Source of the DNA: Actinomycetes bacterium
Lineage (GTDB): Bacteria > Actinomycetota > Thermoleophilia > Solirubrobacterales > 70-9
Reading direction: 5' to 3'
DNA length: 64,000 bases
Assembly: GCA_016861045.1 (NCBI GenBank)
Contig: BOKP01000001.1
Coordinates: 871,529 to 935,528, forward strand
Part shown: one piece after another, positions 1 through 8,262 of the stretch
How the letters are laid out: the number at the start of each line of letters is the position of its first letter
Position numbering within the stretch: position 1 is the stretch's first letter
The notes under the pieces: generated by a model
Seen by the model: the letters and a program-made list of their open reading frames with translations, nothing else
What the model was told of the DNA's origin: nothing
Databases searched by the model: none
Translations under genes and position numbers: made by a program

Positions 1-1580
1 CCGGCGTCCGTCTCGCCCGCACCGTGACCAATCCGGTCAACGGCGAGGAGATCCCGATGTTCGTCGCCGACTACGTGCTGATGGAGTACGGGACCGGCGC
101 GATCATGGCGGTGCCCGCCCACGACCAGCGCGACTTCGAGTTCGCCCGCGCCTTCGACCTGCCGGTCCGCCGGGTGGTCGAGCCCGCCGACGGCACCGAG
201 CCCGCCGCCGGGGAGGCGTTCGTCACCCAGTCCGAGGACGTCGTCGTCGTCAACTCGGGATCGCTCGACGGGCTCGCGCCGGCGGCCGCGAAGCGCCGGA
301 TCATCGACGAGCTCGAGGCCGCCGGCCGCGGTCGGCTCGCCGTCAACTACCGGCTCCGCGACTGGCTGCTGTCGCGCCAGCGCTACTGGGGCTGCCCGAT
401 CCCGATCGTCCACTGCCCCGAATGCGGGCCCGTCGCCGTTCCCGACGACCAGCTCCCGGTCGAGCTGCCCGACGTCGAGGACTACCGCCCGAAGGGGCAG
501 AGCCCCTTGGCGACGGCGACCGACTGGGTCGAGACCGCCTGTCCCCGCTGCTCCGGCCTGGCCCGGCGGGAGACCGACACGATGGACACCTTCGTCGACT
601 CCTCCTGGTACTTCCTGCGCTACCTCGATCCCGGCAACGCCGCGCTGCCGTTCGATCGCGCGGTCGCCGACCACTGGATGCCGGTCGACCAGTACATCGG
701 CGGCGTCGAGCACGCGATCCTCCACCTGATGTACGCGCGCTTCTTCACGAAGGCGCTCGCCGACGAGGGCCTGGTCGGCGTTCAGGAGCCGTTCTCGAAC
801 CTGTTCACGCAGGGGATGATCACCCGCGACGGCGCGAAGATGAGCAAGTCGAAGGGGAACGTGGTCGATCCCGCCGACTACGTCGCCCGCTACGGAGCCG
901 ACACCGCCCGCACCTACGTCTGCTTCATGGGCCCGCCCGATCGCGGCGGCGACTGGGTCGACGAGGGCGTCGAGGGGGTTCACCGCTTTCTCGCCCGGCT
1001 CTGGCGGCTGGCGGACGAGCAGGCGGCGAAGGAGAGCGATCGGGCGATGTTCGATCCCGAATGGCAGCGGGGAACCGGGGGGCCGGCGCGGGCGCTGCTC
1101 GCGAAGGCGCACTGGGCGATCGACAAGGCGACCCGCGACTTTGAGCGCGGCTTCCAGTTCAACACGGTGATCGCGGCGGTGATGGAGCTGGTCAACGACG
1201 CCTACCGGCTGCGCGACGATCTCGCCGGAGACGACGGCGGGCGCGCCCTCCGCTTCGCGACCGCCACCGCGGCGTCGCTGATCTTCCCGTTCGCCCCGCA
1301 CCTCGGCTGCGAGGCCTGGGGGGCGGTCGTCGGCGGGCGCCTCTGGGAGGAGCCCTGGCCGGCCGCCGACGGGGAGCTCCTCGCGACCGACACCGTCACG
1401 CTCGTCGTCCAGGTCAACGGCAAGCTCCGCGACCGCGTCGAGGTGCCGGCCGGCGCCGGCGAGGATGAGGTCCTCGCGGCGGTCGGCGCCAGCGCTCGCA
1501 TCCAGGAGGTCCTCGACGGCCGCGAGCCGGTCAAGTCGATCGTCGTCCCCGACCGCCTCGTGAACCTCGTGGTCCGCTGA
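1..1580 (+). CDS. leuS: Leucyl-tRNA synthetase, 5'-truncated by the window edge
   Basis: Charges tRNA-Leu with leucine in the cytoplasm. The reading frame is open from the first complete codon (base 3), so the N-terminal Rossmann half lies upstream. What remains begins in the CP1 editing domain (YGTGAIMAVPAHDQRDFEFA region, about 70-130). A zinc-ribbon-like CPEC/CPRC pair follows, then the second half of the catalytic domain with KMSKS at 837-851, the helical anticodon-binding domain and the small C-terminal LeuRS domain ending at TGA 1578-1580. About 525 residues are visible and the family is usually 800-870, so roughly a third is missing. The identification is secure. No internal frameshift was seen. 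Confidence 0.97.
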   Translation, partial: GVRLARTVTNPVNGEEIPMFVADYVLMEYGTGAIMAVPAHDQRDFEFARAFDLPVRRVVEPADGTEPAAGEAFVTQSEDVVVVNSGSLDGLAPAAAKRRIIDELEAAGRGRLAVNYRLRDWLLSRQRYWGCPIPIVHCPECGPVAVPDDQLPVELPDVEDYRPKGQSPLATATDWVETACPRCSGLARRETDTMDTFVDSSWYFLRYLDPGNAALPFDRAVADHWMPVDQYIGGVEHAILHLMYARFFTKALADEGLVGVQEPFSNLFTQGMITRDGAKMSKSKGNVVDPADYVARYGADTARTYVCFMGPPDRGGDWVDEGVEGVHRFLARLWRLADEQAAKESDRAMFDPEWQRGTGGPARALLAKAHWAIDKATRDFERGFQFNTVIAAVMELVNDAYRLRDDLAGDDGGRALRFATATAASLIFPFAPHLGCEAWGAVVGGRLWEEPWPAADGELLATDTVTLVVQVNGKLRDRVEVPAGAGEDEVLAAVGASARIQEVLDGREPVKSIVVPDRLVNLVVR

Positions 1581-1673
1581 GGGCCGCGCGGCACGTGCGC
1601 GGCTGCGACGCGCTCCCGCCGCCGTCCAGCTGCTCGGCGCCGGGATCCCGCCGCGAAACCGGGCACCGTCTGC

Positions 1674-1679
1674 TAGAAA
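1674..1679 (+). promoter_or_regulatory. Candidate -10 (TAGAAA) for the cupin gene
   Basis: The hexamer ends 9 nt before the ATG at 1689 and no Shine-Dalgarno lies between. The geometry fits a leaderless transcript, but the last base deviates from TAnnnT. Confidence 0.4.
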
Positions 1680-1688
1680 GCGCCTGCG

Positions 1689-2090
1689 ATGCTCGTCAGG
1701 CGCCTGTCCGACGCGGCGGTTCGGGACTTCCACCGGCTCAGCTCCCACATCCTCATGGATGCCGGCGAGCTCGGCTCGCGCCACATGACCGTGACCTGGA
1801 TCGAGGTGCCGCCGGGAGCCGAGCAGGAGCTCCACTCCCACGAGGAGGCCGAGCAGGTCTACGTCGTCGTCAGCGGCGCCGCCCGGCTCTCCGCCGCCGG
1901 CGACGGCGAGGACCTCGGTCCCGGCGATCTCGCCCTGATCCCCCCGGCCAGCGACCACCTGGTCGCCAACCGCGGCGATGAGCTGCTCGCGCTCGTCTCG
2001 GTTCAGTCGCCTGCGGTCTCGGTCGAGGAGACGATCGGGCGCCAATCGGCGGCGACGGTCGGCTACGACGAGGACGCCGACCAGTACTGA
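1689..2090 (+). CDS. Small single-domain cupin protein
   Basis: 133-residue one-domain cupin. Motif 1 is visible as G-x5-H-x-H-x3-E-x6-G around residues 38-58 (HSHEEAE core), supplying two His and one Glu metal ligands. Motif 2 (about residues 80-95) has PPASDH followed by N, supplying the third His. Such small cupins are sugar isomerases, dioxygenases or ligand-binding proteins, and nothing here fixes the substrate. It is a lone gene between leuS and comEA with its own candidate promoter. The fold and metal site are well supported; the function is unknown. Confidence 0.85.
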   Translation: MLVRRLSDAAVRDFHRLSSHILMDAGELGSRHMTVTWIEVPPGAEQELHSHEEAEQVYVVVSGAARLSAAGDGEDLGPGDLALIPPASDHLVANRGDELLALVSVQSPAVSVEETIGRQSAATVGYDEDADQY

Positions 2091-2181
2091 GACCGAGGCC
2101 GAGGCACGAGGCGTGCGGGATCGGGCACACCCGCGCGCGCGTCCTTGACACGGCGCGCGCCACCCGCGCGCGAGCGGGACC

Positions 2182-2187
2182 GATCAT
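2182..2187 (+). promoter_or_regulatory. Candidate -10 (GATCAT) for comEA
   Basis: Ends 6 nt before the GTG at 2194, which is leaderless spacing. The first base departs from TAnnnT. A TTGACA at 2145-2150 is too far upstream to pair with it. Confidence 0.3.
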
Positions 2188-2193
2188 CGTCGG

Positions 2194-2775
2194 GTGGGAA
2201 CGAACCGGCTCCAGACCGCCGTCTTCGCGGCGATCGGCATCGTCATCCTGCTGCTCGGGATCCGCGCCGTCCGCGACGCCGGAACGCCGGCGGCGGTCGG
2301 CGGCGGGTCCGGATCGCCGCTCGCCTCGACGCCGGTCGGAAGCGGGGCCGGCGCCGGGCCGGCGAGCGGCGACGTAGTCGTTCACGTAGCCGGCGCCGTC
2401 TCCGACCCCGGGGTCTACCGGCTCCCCGCCGGATCGCGTGTCGCCGACGCGCTCGAGCGGGCCGGCGGGCCCGCCGGCCGCGGCCGGCCGGACGCGATCA
2501 ACCTCGCGGCCCGCCTCGCCGACGGCCAGCAGGTGGTCGTGCCCGCGCGCGGCGAGTCCGCGGGCGCCGCGACCGGCGAGGACGGTCCGATCAGCCTCGG
2601 CGCGGCCGACCAGGCGGACCTCGAGACGATCGAGGGGATCGGCCCGGTCACCGCCGCCGACATCATCGAGTTCCGGGACGAGCGTGGCGGGATCGCCTCG
2701 ATCGAGGAGCTCGACGAGATCCCCGGCATCGGCCCGGCGACGATCGAGTCGCTGCGCGACCGCCTCCAGCCGTAG
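2194..2775 (+). CDS. comEA: ComEA-type DNA receptor (SLBB + helix-hairpin-helix)
   Basis: 193 residues. An N-terminal membrane anchor (about residues 8-25) is followed by a Gly/Ala/Ser linker, an SLBB domain (about 60-125, with HVAGAV near its start and INLAARLADG near its end) and a C-terminal tandem helix-hairpin-helix (about 130-190, motifs EGIGPVTA and PGIGPATI) that binds double-stranded DNA outside the membrane. ComEA hands DNA to the ComEC channel, whose gene starts 13 nt downstream, so the two almost certainly form an operon. The GTG start gives a positively charged N-terminus directly before the anchor. No other competence gene is in the window, so natural transformation is only inferred. 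Confidence 0.93.
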   Translation: MGTNRLQTAVFAAIGIVILLLGIRAVRDAGTPAAVGGGSGSPLASTPVGSGAGAGPASGDVVVHVAGAVSDPGVYRLPAGSRVADALERAGGPAGRGRPDAINLAARLADGQQVVVPARGESAGAATGEDGPISLGAADQADLETIEGIGPVTAADIIEFRDERGGIASIEELDEIPGIGPATIESLRDRLQP

Positions 2776-2788
2776 GGCGGGCCGGGGG

Positions 2789-5170
2789 ATGCGGCCGCCG
2801 TCGCGCGAGCCGCTCGCCTGGCGTCGCCACGCCGCTCTCGCCGGGCTCGTCGCGGGCCTGCTCCTGGCGAACGCGGTCGCGGCGCCGGCCGGCTGGGCGG
2901 CCTGCGGGGTCGCCGTCGCGGCCGGGATCGCGCTCGCCGTCGGCGCCGAGCGGAGGGGGCGGGAGCGCCCCGGCTGGGTCGCCGCGGCCGTCCTGGTCGC
3001 CCTCCTCGCCGTCGCGATGCTGTTCGGCCTCGGCGTCGGGTCGATGCGGCTGGCGGCGATCGACGGCGGCGCCCTGCGCGGCGCGCCCGGCCAGCGGGTC
3101 GCCGTCGCCGGCCATGTCGCGGCCCCGCCCCGGCGCGGATACGGTGACGTTCGGGTGCTCGTCGACACGCCCCGGGGGCGCGCGGTCGCCGTCGCCTCCG
3201 AGCCCGTCCCCGATCTGGCGGTGGGCGACGGCGTCGCCGTGCGGGGACGCCTGCGGCCTCCCGACGGGTTCCGCGCCGGCGAGCTCGCCCGCCTCGGGGC
3301 CGCGTTCGAGATCGCCGCGGAGAGGATCGAGCCGACCGGCGCCGAGCGGGGCGGCGTCGCCGGCGCTCTCGACCGGGTCCGTGGGCGCGCCGAGGCGGCG
3401 CTCGGCCGCGGTCTCGACGCGGAGGGGTCGGCCCTCGCCCGCGGCTTCGTCCTCGGCCAGGACGACCGCATCGCGCCCGCCGTCCGCGAGCAGTTCCGCC
3501 GCGCCGGGCTCAGCCACCTGCTCGCGGTCTCCGGGCAGAACGTCGCGCTGCTCGCCGTCCTCGCCGGCGTCGCCCTCGCCGCGCTCGGGATCGGGCTGCG
3601 GGCACGCCTGCTGGCGATCGTCGCGCTGATCGCCCTCTACGTCCCGATCGCCGGCGCCGGCCCCTCGATCCAGCGGGCCGGAGTCATGGGCGCCGCGGCG
3701 ATCGTCGCGACGCTCGCCGGCCGCCCGGGCGGGCGTGCCTATCCGGTCCTCCTCGCCGCCGCGGCGACCCTGCTCGTCAACCCGCGCAGCGCCGGCGACC
3801 CCGGCTGGCAGCTCAGCTTCGCGGCCGTCATCGGGATCGCCCTCTGGGCGTCCCCCGCGCGCGAGCTCGTCGCCGGGCGGCTGCCGCGGCGGCTGCCGCG
3901 GCGGATCGCGCGCGCCCTCGCCGAGGGCGCGGCGATGACGCTGGCCGCCACGGTCGCGACGGCGCCGCTGATCGCCCACGACTTCGAGCGGCTCTCGCTG
4001 GCCTCGGTCGCCGCCAACATGCTCGCCCTGCCGGCGGTCGCGCCGGTGATGTGGATCGGGATGCTGATCGGCCTCCTCGGCCAGGTCCCCGGCGTCCCGA
4101 CCGCGCCGCTCGGAGCGGTCCTCGGCCTCCCGATCGACTACATCGCGCTCGTCGGGCGCCTGCTCGGCTCACCCGCCTGGGCCGAGGTCAGGGTCGCCCT
4201 GCCGGGCGCCGGCGCCCTCGCCGCGACCTACCTGCTCTGCTCGGCGGCCGTCGCCGTCGCGATCGCCGGCGTGGGGAGGAGGCGGCACCTCGGACCGTCT
4301 CCCTTCGCCCGGTCGCTCGCCGCGCTCGGGCTGCTGGCGGCGCTCGTCGCGGCCACGGCCGCCGCCGGCGGCGAGCGCGAGCCGCCCCGCGGCGCGGTGC
4401 TGGTGACGGCGCTGGACGTCGGCCAGGGCGACGCGACCCTGCTCGAGCCGCCGGGCGGGGCGCCGATCCTCGTCGACGGCGGCCCACCCGGCGATGCGGC
4501 CGCGTCCGCGCTCGACCGCCTCGGGGTCGAGCGCCTCGCTGCCGCCTTTCTCACCCATGACCAGCTCGACCACGCCGGCGGTCTGTTCGAGGTGCTGGCG
4601 ACGCGCCCGGTGGACGCGCTCGTGCTGGCGGCGCCGGCGCCCCGCCTCGAAGCCGCCGCCCGCGCCGCCGGGGCCCGCGTCGTCACCGTAGCCGAGGGCA
4701 GCGGCCTGCGCTTCGGCCCGCTGCGGATCGACGTCCTCTGGCCGCCGCGCGAGGCCGCCGCGGCCCGGGCCCCGGTCGCCGATCCGAACGCCGCCTCGCT
4801 CGTGCTCGCCGCTCGCTACCGATCCTGGGACGTGCTGCTCACCGGCGACGCCGAGGCCGAGGCGACCGATCTCGAGCCCGGCCCGGTCGACGTCCTCAAG
4901 GTCGCCCACCACGGCAGCGACGACGCCGGCCTCGAGGCGCTCCTCGACCGCTCGGCGCCGCGGGTGGCGCTGATCGAGGTCGGGGCCGGCAACCCCTACG
5001 GCCATCCCGCCGCCGCGACTCTGGCGGAGCTCGCCGAGCGCTCGATCTGCGTCCTCAGGACCGATCTCGACGGCGATTCGACGGTCGCGATCGGGTCCGG
5101 GGGGATCGTGGCGGAAACGGCCGGCGGGCCCGGCATCGGCACCCGTCCGGGGTGCGCTCCGGCGCCGTGA
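2789..5170 (+). CDS. comEC: ComEC/Rec2 DNA-uptake channel with metallo-beta-lactamase domain
   Basis: 793 residues from the ATG at 2789; the frame is open further upstream but that part overlaps comEA and has shadow codon use. The N-terminus has hydrophobic segments and an OB-like extracytoplasmic domain. The central Competence domain is polytopic (about 210-480, including LLAVSGQNVALLAVL, typical of the family). The C-terminal metallo-beta-lactamase-like domain (about 530-780) has LDVGQGDATLL, THDQLDH and KVAHHGSD. In the family this protein carries single-stranded DNA across the membrane and the C-terminal domain is thought to degrade the other strand. The THDQLDH box keeps both His and the Asp before the last His, so metal binding looks intact. 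Confidence 0.94.
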   Translation: MRPPSREPLAWRRHAALAGLVAGLLLANAVAAPAGWAACGVAVAAGIALAVGAERRGRERPGWVAAAVLVALLAVAMLFGLGVGSMRLAAIDGGALRGAPGQRVAVAGHVAAPPRRGYGDVRVLVDTPRGRAVAVASEPVPDLAVGDGVAVRGRLRPPDGFRAGELARLGAAFEIAAERIEPTGAERGGVAGALDRVRGRAEAALGRGLDAEGSALARGFVLGQDDRIAPAVREQFRRAGLSHLLAVSGQNVALLAVLAGVALAALGIGLRARLLAIVALIALYVPIAGAGPSIQRAGVMGAAAIVATLAGRPGGRAYPVLLAAAATLLVNPRSAGDPGWQLSFAAVIGIALWASPARELVAGRLPRRLPRRIARALAEGAAMTLAATVATAPLIAHDFERLSLASVAANMLALPAVAPVMWIGMLIGLLGQVPGVPTAPLGAVLGLPIDYIALVGRLLGSPAWAEVRVALPGAGALAATYLLCSAAVAVAIAGVGRRRHLGPSPFARSLAALGLLAALVAATAAAGGEREPPRGAVLVTALDVGQGDATLLEPPGGAPILVDGGPPGDAAASALDRLGVERLAAAFLTHDQLDHAGGLFEVLATRPVDALVLAAPAPRLEAAARAAGARVVTVAEGSGLRFGPLRIDVLWPPREAAAARAPVADPNAASLVLAARYRSWDVLLTGDAEAEATDLEPGPVDVLKVAHHGSDDAGLEALLDRSAPRVALIEVGAGNPYGHPAAATLAELAERSICVLRTDLDGDSTVAIGSGGIVAETAGGPGIGTRPGCAPAP

Positions 5171-5188
5171 TCGGACCGCGGCCCGACG

Positions 5189-5194
5189 TAGACT
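5189..5194 (+). promoter_or_regulatory. Candidate -10 (TAGACT) for holA
   Basis: Followed by a 7-nt spacer and the GTG at 5202; no Shine-Dalgarno. Leaderless geometry. Confidence 0.55.
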
Positions 5195-5201
5195 CGACCC
5201 G

Positions 5202-6185
5202 GTGGCAGCCGAGATGCGACCCGCCTACCTGTTCGCCGGCGACGACGCGGCGAAGCTCGCGGCGACGTTGAGCCGGCTGCGGGCACGCGCCGCGGGCGAG
5301 GGCGGCCCGGGAGCGCTCGAGGACTTCAGCGGCACGGGCGGCGCCGCGCCGGACGCCGACGGCCTGATCGGCGCCATCCCGGCGCTGTCGCTGACCGCCG
5401 AGCGCCGCTACCTGCTCGCCGATGGCATCGAGGGCTGGAAGAAGGCCGACGTCGAGGCCGTCGCCGCCGCGCTCGGGGCGGTCCCGGCGGACGTGACCGT
5501 CGTCCTCGTCGCCCGCGGCAAGGCGCCGAAGCCGCTCGCGGACGCCGTCGGGCGCGCGGGGGGCGAGGTCCGTACCTTCGCCGCCCCGGGCAAGCGCGAC
5601 CTCCCCGGCTGGCTCGTCGCCGGCGCCCGCGAGCGCGGCATCGCGCTGGCGCCGCAGGCCGCGCGGGCGCTGATCGCCCGTCTCGGATCCTCGACCGCCC
5701 GGCTCGCGGTCGAGCTCGACCGGCTCGCGACGTGGGCCGGCGCGGACGGGGAGGTCGGGGTCGCCGATGTCGAGCGGATGACCGCCGACACCTCGGAGGT
5801 TCGCGCCTGGACGCTCGCGGACGCGATCGTCGCCCGCGACCGCGAGCGCACCGTCGCCGTCGCCGAGGAGCTGATCGCCCAGGGGGAGCCGATCCCCGCC
5901 CTGGTCGGCGGCATGGCGAAGCGCCTCCGCGGCGCCTACGAGGCGGCGTCCGCGATCGCGGCCGGCGTGCCCGCGGCCGAGGTCGAGAAGAAGCTGGCGA
6001 TGCATCCCTACGCGGCGAAGATGCTCGTCCGCTCCGTCCAGGGCGTCGACGCCGCCGAGCTCTCGGCGGCGATCGGCGCGGTCGCCGACCTCGAGTGGTG
6101 GACGCGGGGAGGCTCCGACTACGACGACGAAGTCGCCCTCACGCTCGCGGTCTCGCGCGCCGCCGGCGGGGCGGCGGCCGGATGA
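5202..6185 (+). CDS. holA: DNA polymerase III delta subunit
   Basis: 327 residues, the usual length for HolA, the clamp-loader subunit that opens the beta sliding clamp. The N-terminal AAA+-like domain starts with YLFAGDD (the degenerate P-loop region of delta), followed by a middle lid and the C-terminal helical collar (MAKRLRGAYEAA, then MHPYAAKMLVRS, the conserved 'hPy..kkl' stretch). The GTG at 5202 is preferred because of the TAGACT hexamer 7 nt upstream; an ATG four codons in (5214) is the alternative. holA next to rpsT and after comEC is a widespread Gram-positive gene order. Confidence 0.93.
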   Translation: MAAEMRPAYLFAGDDAAKLAATLSRLRARAAGEGGPGALEDFSGTGGAAPDADGLIGAIPALSLTAERRYLLADGIEGWKKADVEAVAAALGAVPADVTVVLVARGKAPKPLADAVGRAGGEVRTFAAPGKRDLPGWLVAGARERGIALAPQAARALIARLGSSTARLAVELDRLATWAGADGEVGVADVERMTADTSEVRAWTLADAIVARDRERTVAVAEELIAQGEPIPALVGGMAKRLRGAYEAASAIAAGVPAAEVEKKLAMHPYAAKMLVRSVQGVDAAELSAAIGAVADLEWWTRGGSDYDDEVALTLAVSRAAGGAAAG

Positions 6186-6202
6186 TCGCGATCGCCCCCG
6201 GG

Positions 6203-6472
6203 CTAGGAGCCGCCGGCCCCGGCGAGGATCCGCGCCGCGCGTGCCTTCTTGCGGGCGCCGGCCTTCGCGTGCAGGGCGCCCTTCTGGACGGCCTTGTCGA
6301 TTCGCGAGACGAGCGCGCGATGCTCGGCGCCGGCGACCTCGGCGTCGGCGGCCGCGACCGCGTCCTCGAGGCGGCGGAAGTGGGTCTTGACGGCGCCGGT
6401 GAGGCGGCGGTTCTCGCCGCGCTCCCGCTCCGAGCGGAGGTTCCGCTTCTTCTGTGAGGCGATGTTGGCCAT
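6203..6472 (-). CDS. rpsT: 30S ribosomal protein S20
   Basis: 89 residues, highly basic and helical, with the classic start MANIASQKKRN and a C-terminal KGALHAKAGARKKARAA stretch (S20 binds 16S rRNA early in 30S assembly). An in-frame GTG at 6484 would add four residues (MRPP). The ATG is chosen because nearly all S20 proteins start MANI. It is convergent with holA, whose stop is 17 nt away, and divergent from murJ with only 25 nt between the start codons. Confidence 0.97.
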   Translation of the reverse strand: MANIASQKKRNLRSERERGENRRLTGAVKTHFRRLEDAVAAADAEVAGAEHRALVSRIDKAVQKGALHAKAGARKKARAARILAGAGGS

Positions 6473-6497
6473 CGGCGGCCGCACACTGTAGCGACTG
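6473..6497. promoter_or_regulatory. 25-bp divergent promoter between rpsT and murJ
   Basis: The only non-coding DNA between two divergent start codons. On the minus strand TACAGT (plus-strand ACTGTA, 6485-6490) lies 12 nt before the rpsT ATG. On the plus strand a TAGCGA-like hexamer (6489-6494) lies 3 nt before the murJ ATG, closer than expected. The two elements overlap on opposite strands, so the two polymerases could not bind at once unless one gene's real start or promoter lies inside the other gene. Confidence 0.45.
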
Positions 6498-8213
6498 ATG
6501 GGCGACCCCAGCGAGACCCCGGAGCTGCCGCCGCTGCCGGAGCGGGCGCGGCGCTTTCGGCCCGCCTACGCGGCCGATCCGATCGACGAGGAGTTCGCGG
6601 GCTCGGCGCTCGGGGCCGAGCCGGCGGCGCCGCAGGCGCGGCGGATCGGCCGCTCGACCGCGTTCTTCAGCATCGCCACCGGCGCCTCGCGCATCGCCGG
6701 CCTCGTCCGGGAGATCATCGCCGCCGGATACTTCGGCGTCGGCCCGGCGATGACGGCGTTCACGATCGCCTTCCAGATCCCCAACCTGGTCCGGAGCCTG
6801 TTCGCCGACGCCGCCCTCCAGGGCGCGTTCGTGCCGGTCTTCACCGAGCAGCTCGAGGCCGGCAACAGGCGCGAGGCGTTCCGGCTCGCCTCGACCCTGA
6901 TCTTCCTGACCACCGCGGTGCTCGGCGTGATCACGGCGCTGTTCGTCCTCGTCGCCCCGCTGCTGGTCCCGGCCCTGGTGCCCGACCTCGACGAGGCGAC
7001 CCAGGACCTCACGGTCGCCCTCTCCCAGCTCCTCTTCCCGATCCTGGTCATGCTCGGCGTGTCCGGCGTCGTCGTCGGCGTCCTCAACAGCTACAACCGC
7101 TTCGCGGTCTTCGCGATCGCCCCGCTGTTCTGGAACCTCGCGATCATCGCCGTCCTCGTCGCGATCTCGCCGCTGTTCTCCGGCGACGACCGGATCTACG
7201 CCTACGCGATCGGCGTCCTCGCCGGCACCGCCCTGCAGCTGGGGATGGTCTCTTGGGACCTGCGCAACACGCCGTTCCGGCTGCTCCGCGTCTTCGAGTG
7301 GCGCGGCGAGCTCGTCAAGAAGGTGCTGCTGCTGATGCTGCCGGTGACGATCAGCCTCGGGCTGATCAACGTCAACCTCGTCATCAACAGCCTCGTCGGG
7401 GCGCTCGTGCCGGGCACCCTCGCCGGCACCGGCGAGCCACTCGCCGAGTACGCGCCGGCGGCGATCGACAAGGCGTTCCGGATCTACATGCTCCCGCAGG
7501 GGATGTTCTCGGTCGCGGTGGCTACGGTGATCTTCCCGACGCTGGCGCGCTACGCGGCCCGCCGCGACTACGGCGACCTGCGGCGGACGATGGCGAACGG
7601 GATGCGGATGATCCTGCTCGTGCTCGTCCCCGCGGCGGCGGCGATCCTCGTCCTCTCGGAGCCGATGATCAGGCTCGTCTACGAGCGCGGCGAGTTCTCG
7701 CCCCAGCAGACGCCCCTGGTCGCGACGGCGCTCTACTGGTTCGCGTTCTCGCTCCCCTTCAACGGGCTGTTCCTGATCCTCACCCGGACCTTCTTCAGCC
7801 TCCAGCGACCCTGGACCCCGACCTGGATCGCGGCCCTCAACCTGGCGATCACCGCCGGCGCCGCGCTCGCCTTCTACGAGCCCTTCGGCGTCGCCGGGAT
7901 CGTCGCCGCGACCGCGATCGCCACCGCGGCCAGCGTCGCCGCCCAGGTCGCGGTCCTCCGCCGTCCGCTCGGCGGGATCGAGTTCCCGAAGCTGCTCGAC
8001 GCGGCCGTCCGGATCACGCTCGCCTCGGCGGCGCTCGCCGGCGTCTCGTGGCTGGTCTGGGACGCTCTCGACGCGGCCCTCGGCCGCGGCACCGGCACCC
8101 AGATCATCGCGCTCGGGACGGCGCTGGCAGCGGGCGGGCTCGCCTACCTCGGCGCCGTCCTCGCCCTCCGGGTGCCCGAGGCCCGCCAGCTCCTCGGCGT
8201 CGCGCGGCGCTGA
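6498..8213 (+). CDS. murJ: Lipid II flippase MurJ (MviN family)
   Basis: 571 residues. A roughly 55-residue cytoplasmic N-terminus is followed by about 14 membrane segments of the MOP superfamily. Family signatures: the first segment region ([19 protein letters not shown]), the loop [20 protein letters not shown], and the charged ELVYERG-like loop seen here as [12 protein letters not shown]. MurJ moves the peptidoglycan precursor lipid II to the outer leaflet. Actinobacterial homologues may carry a cytoplasmic pseudokinase; none is present here. It lies between rpsT and lepA, interrupting an otherwise common rpsT-lepA order. Confidence 0.94.
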   Translation: MGDPSETPELPPLPERARRFRPAYAADPIDEEFAGSALGAEPAAPQARRIGRSTAFFSIATGASRIAGLVREIIAAGYFGVGPAMTAFTIAFQIPNLVRSLFADAALQGAFVPVFTEQLEAGNRREAFRLASTLIFLTTAVLGVITALFVLVAPLLVPALVPDLDEATQDLTVALSQLLFPILVMLGVSGVVVGVLNSYNRFAVFAIAPLFWNLAIIAVLVAISPLFSGDDRIYAYAIGVLAGTALQLGMVSWDLRNTPFRLLRVFEWRGELVKKVLLLMLPVTISLGLINVNLVINSLVGALVPGTLAGTGEPLAEYAPAAIDKAFRIYMLPQGMFSVAVATVIFPTLARYAARRDYGDLRRTMANGMRMILLVLVPAAAAILVLSEPMIRLVYERGEFSPQQTPLVATALYWFAFSLPFNGLFLILTRTFFSLQRPWTPTWIAALNLAITAGAALAFYEPFGVAGIVAATAIATAASVAAQVAVLRRPLGGIEFPKLLDAAVRITLASAALAGVSWLVWDALDAALGRGTGTQIIALGTALAAGGLAYLGAVLALRVPEARQLLGVARR

Positions 8214-8242
8214 CCGCGCCGGTCGGCCGCGGGCCCTGGCTC

Positions 8243-8248
8243 TACCCT
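8243..8248 (+). promoter_or_regulatory. Candidate -10 (TACCCT) for lepA
   Basis: Ends 14 nt before the ATG at 8263, implying a very short leader of about 7 nt rather than a fully leaderless mRNA. Confidence 0.35.
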
Positions 8249-8262
8249 TCCCGCTCGCGCCG

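Noticed and set aside
2145-2150. TTGACA as -35 for comEA
   Set aside because: There is no -10-like hexamer 16-19 nt downstream (that stretch is pure GC), and GATCAT is 31 nt away.
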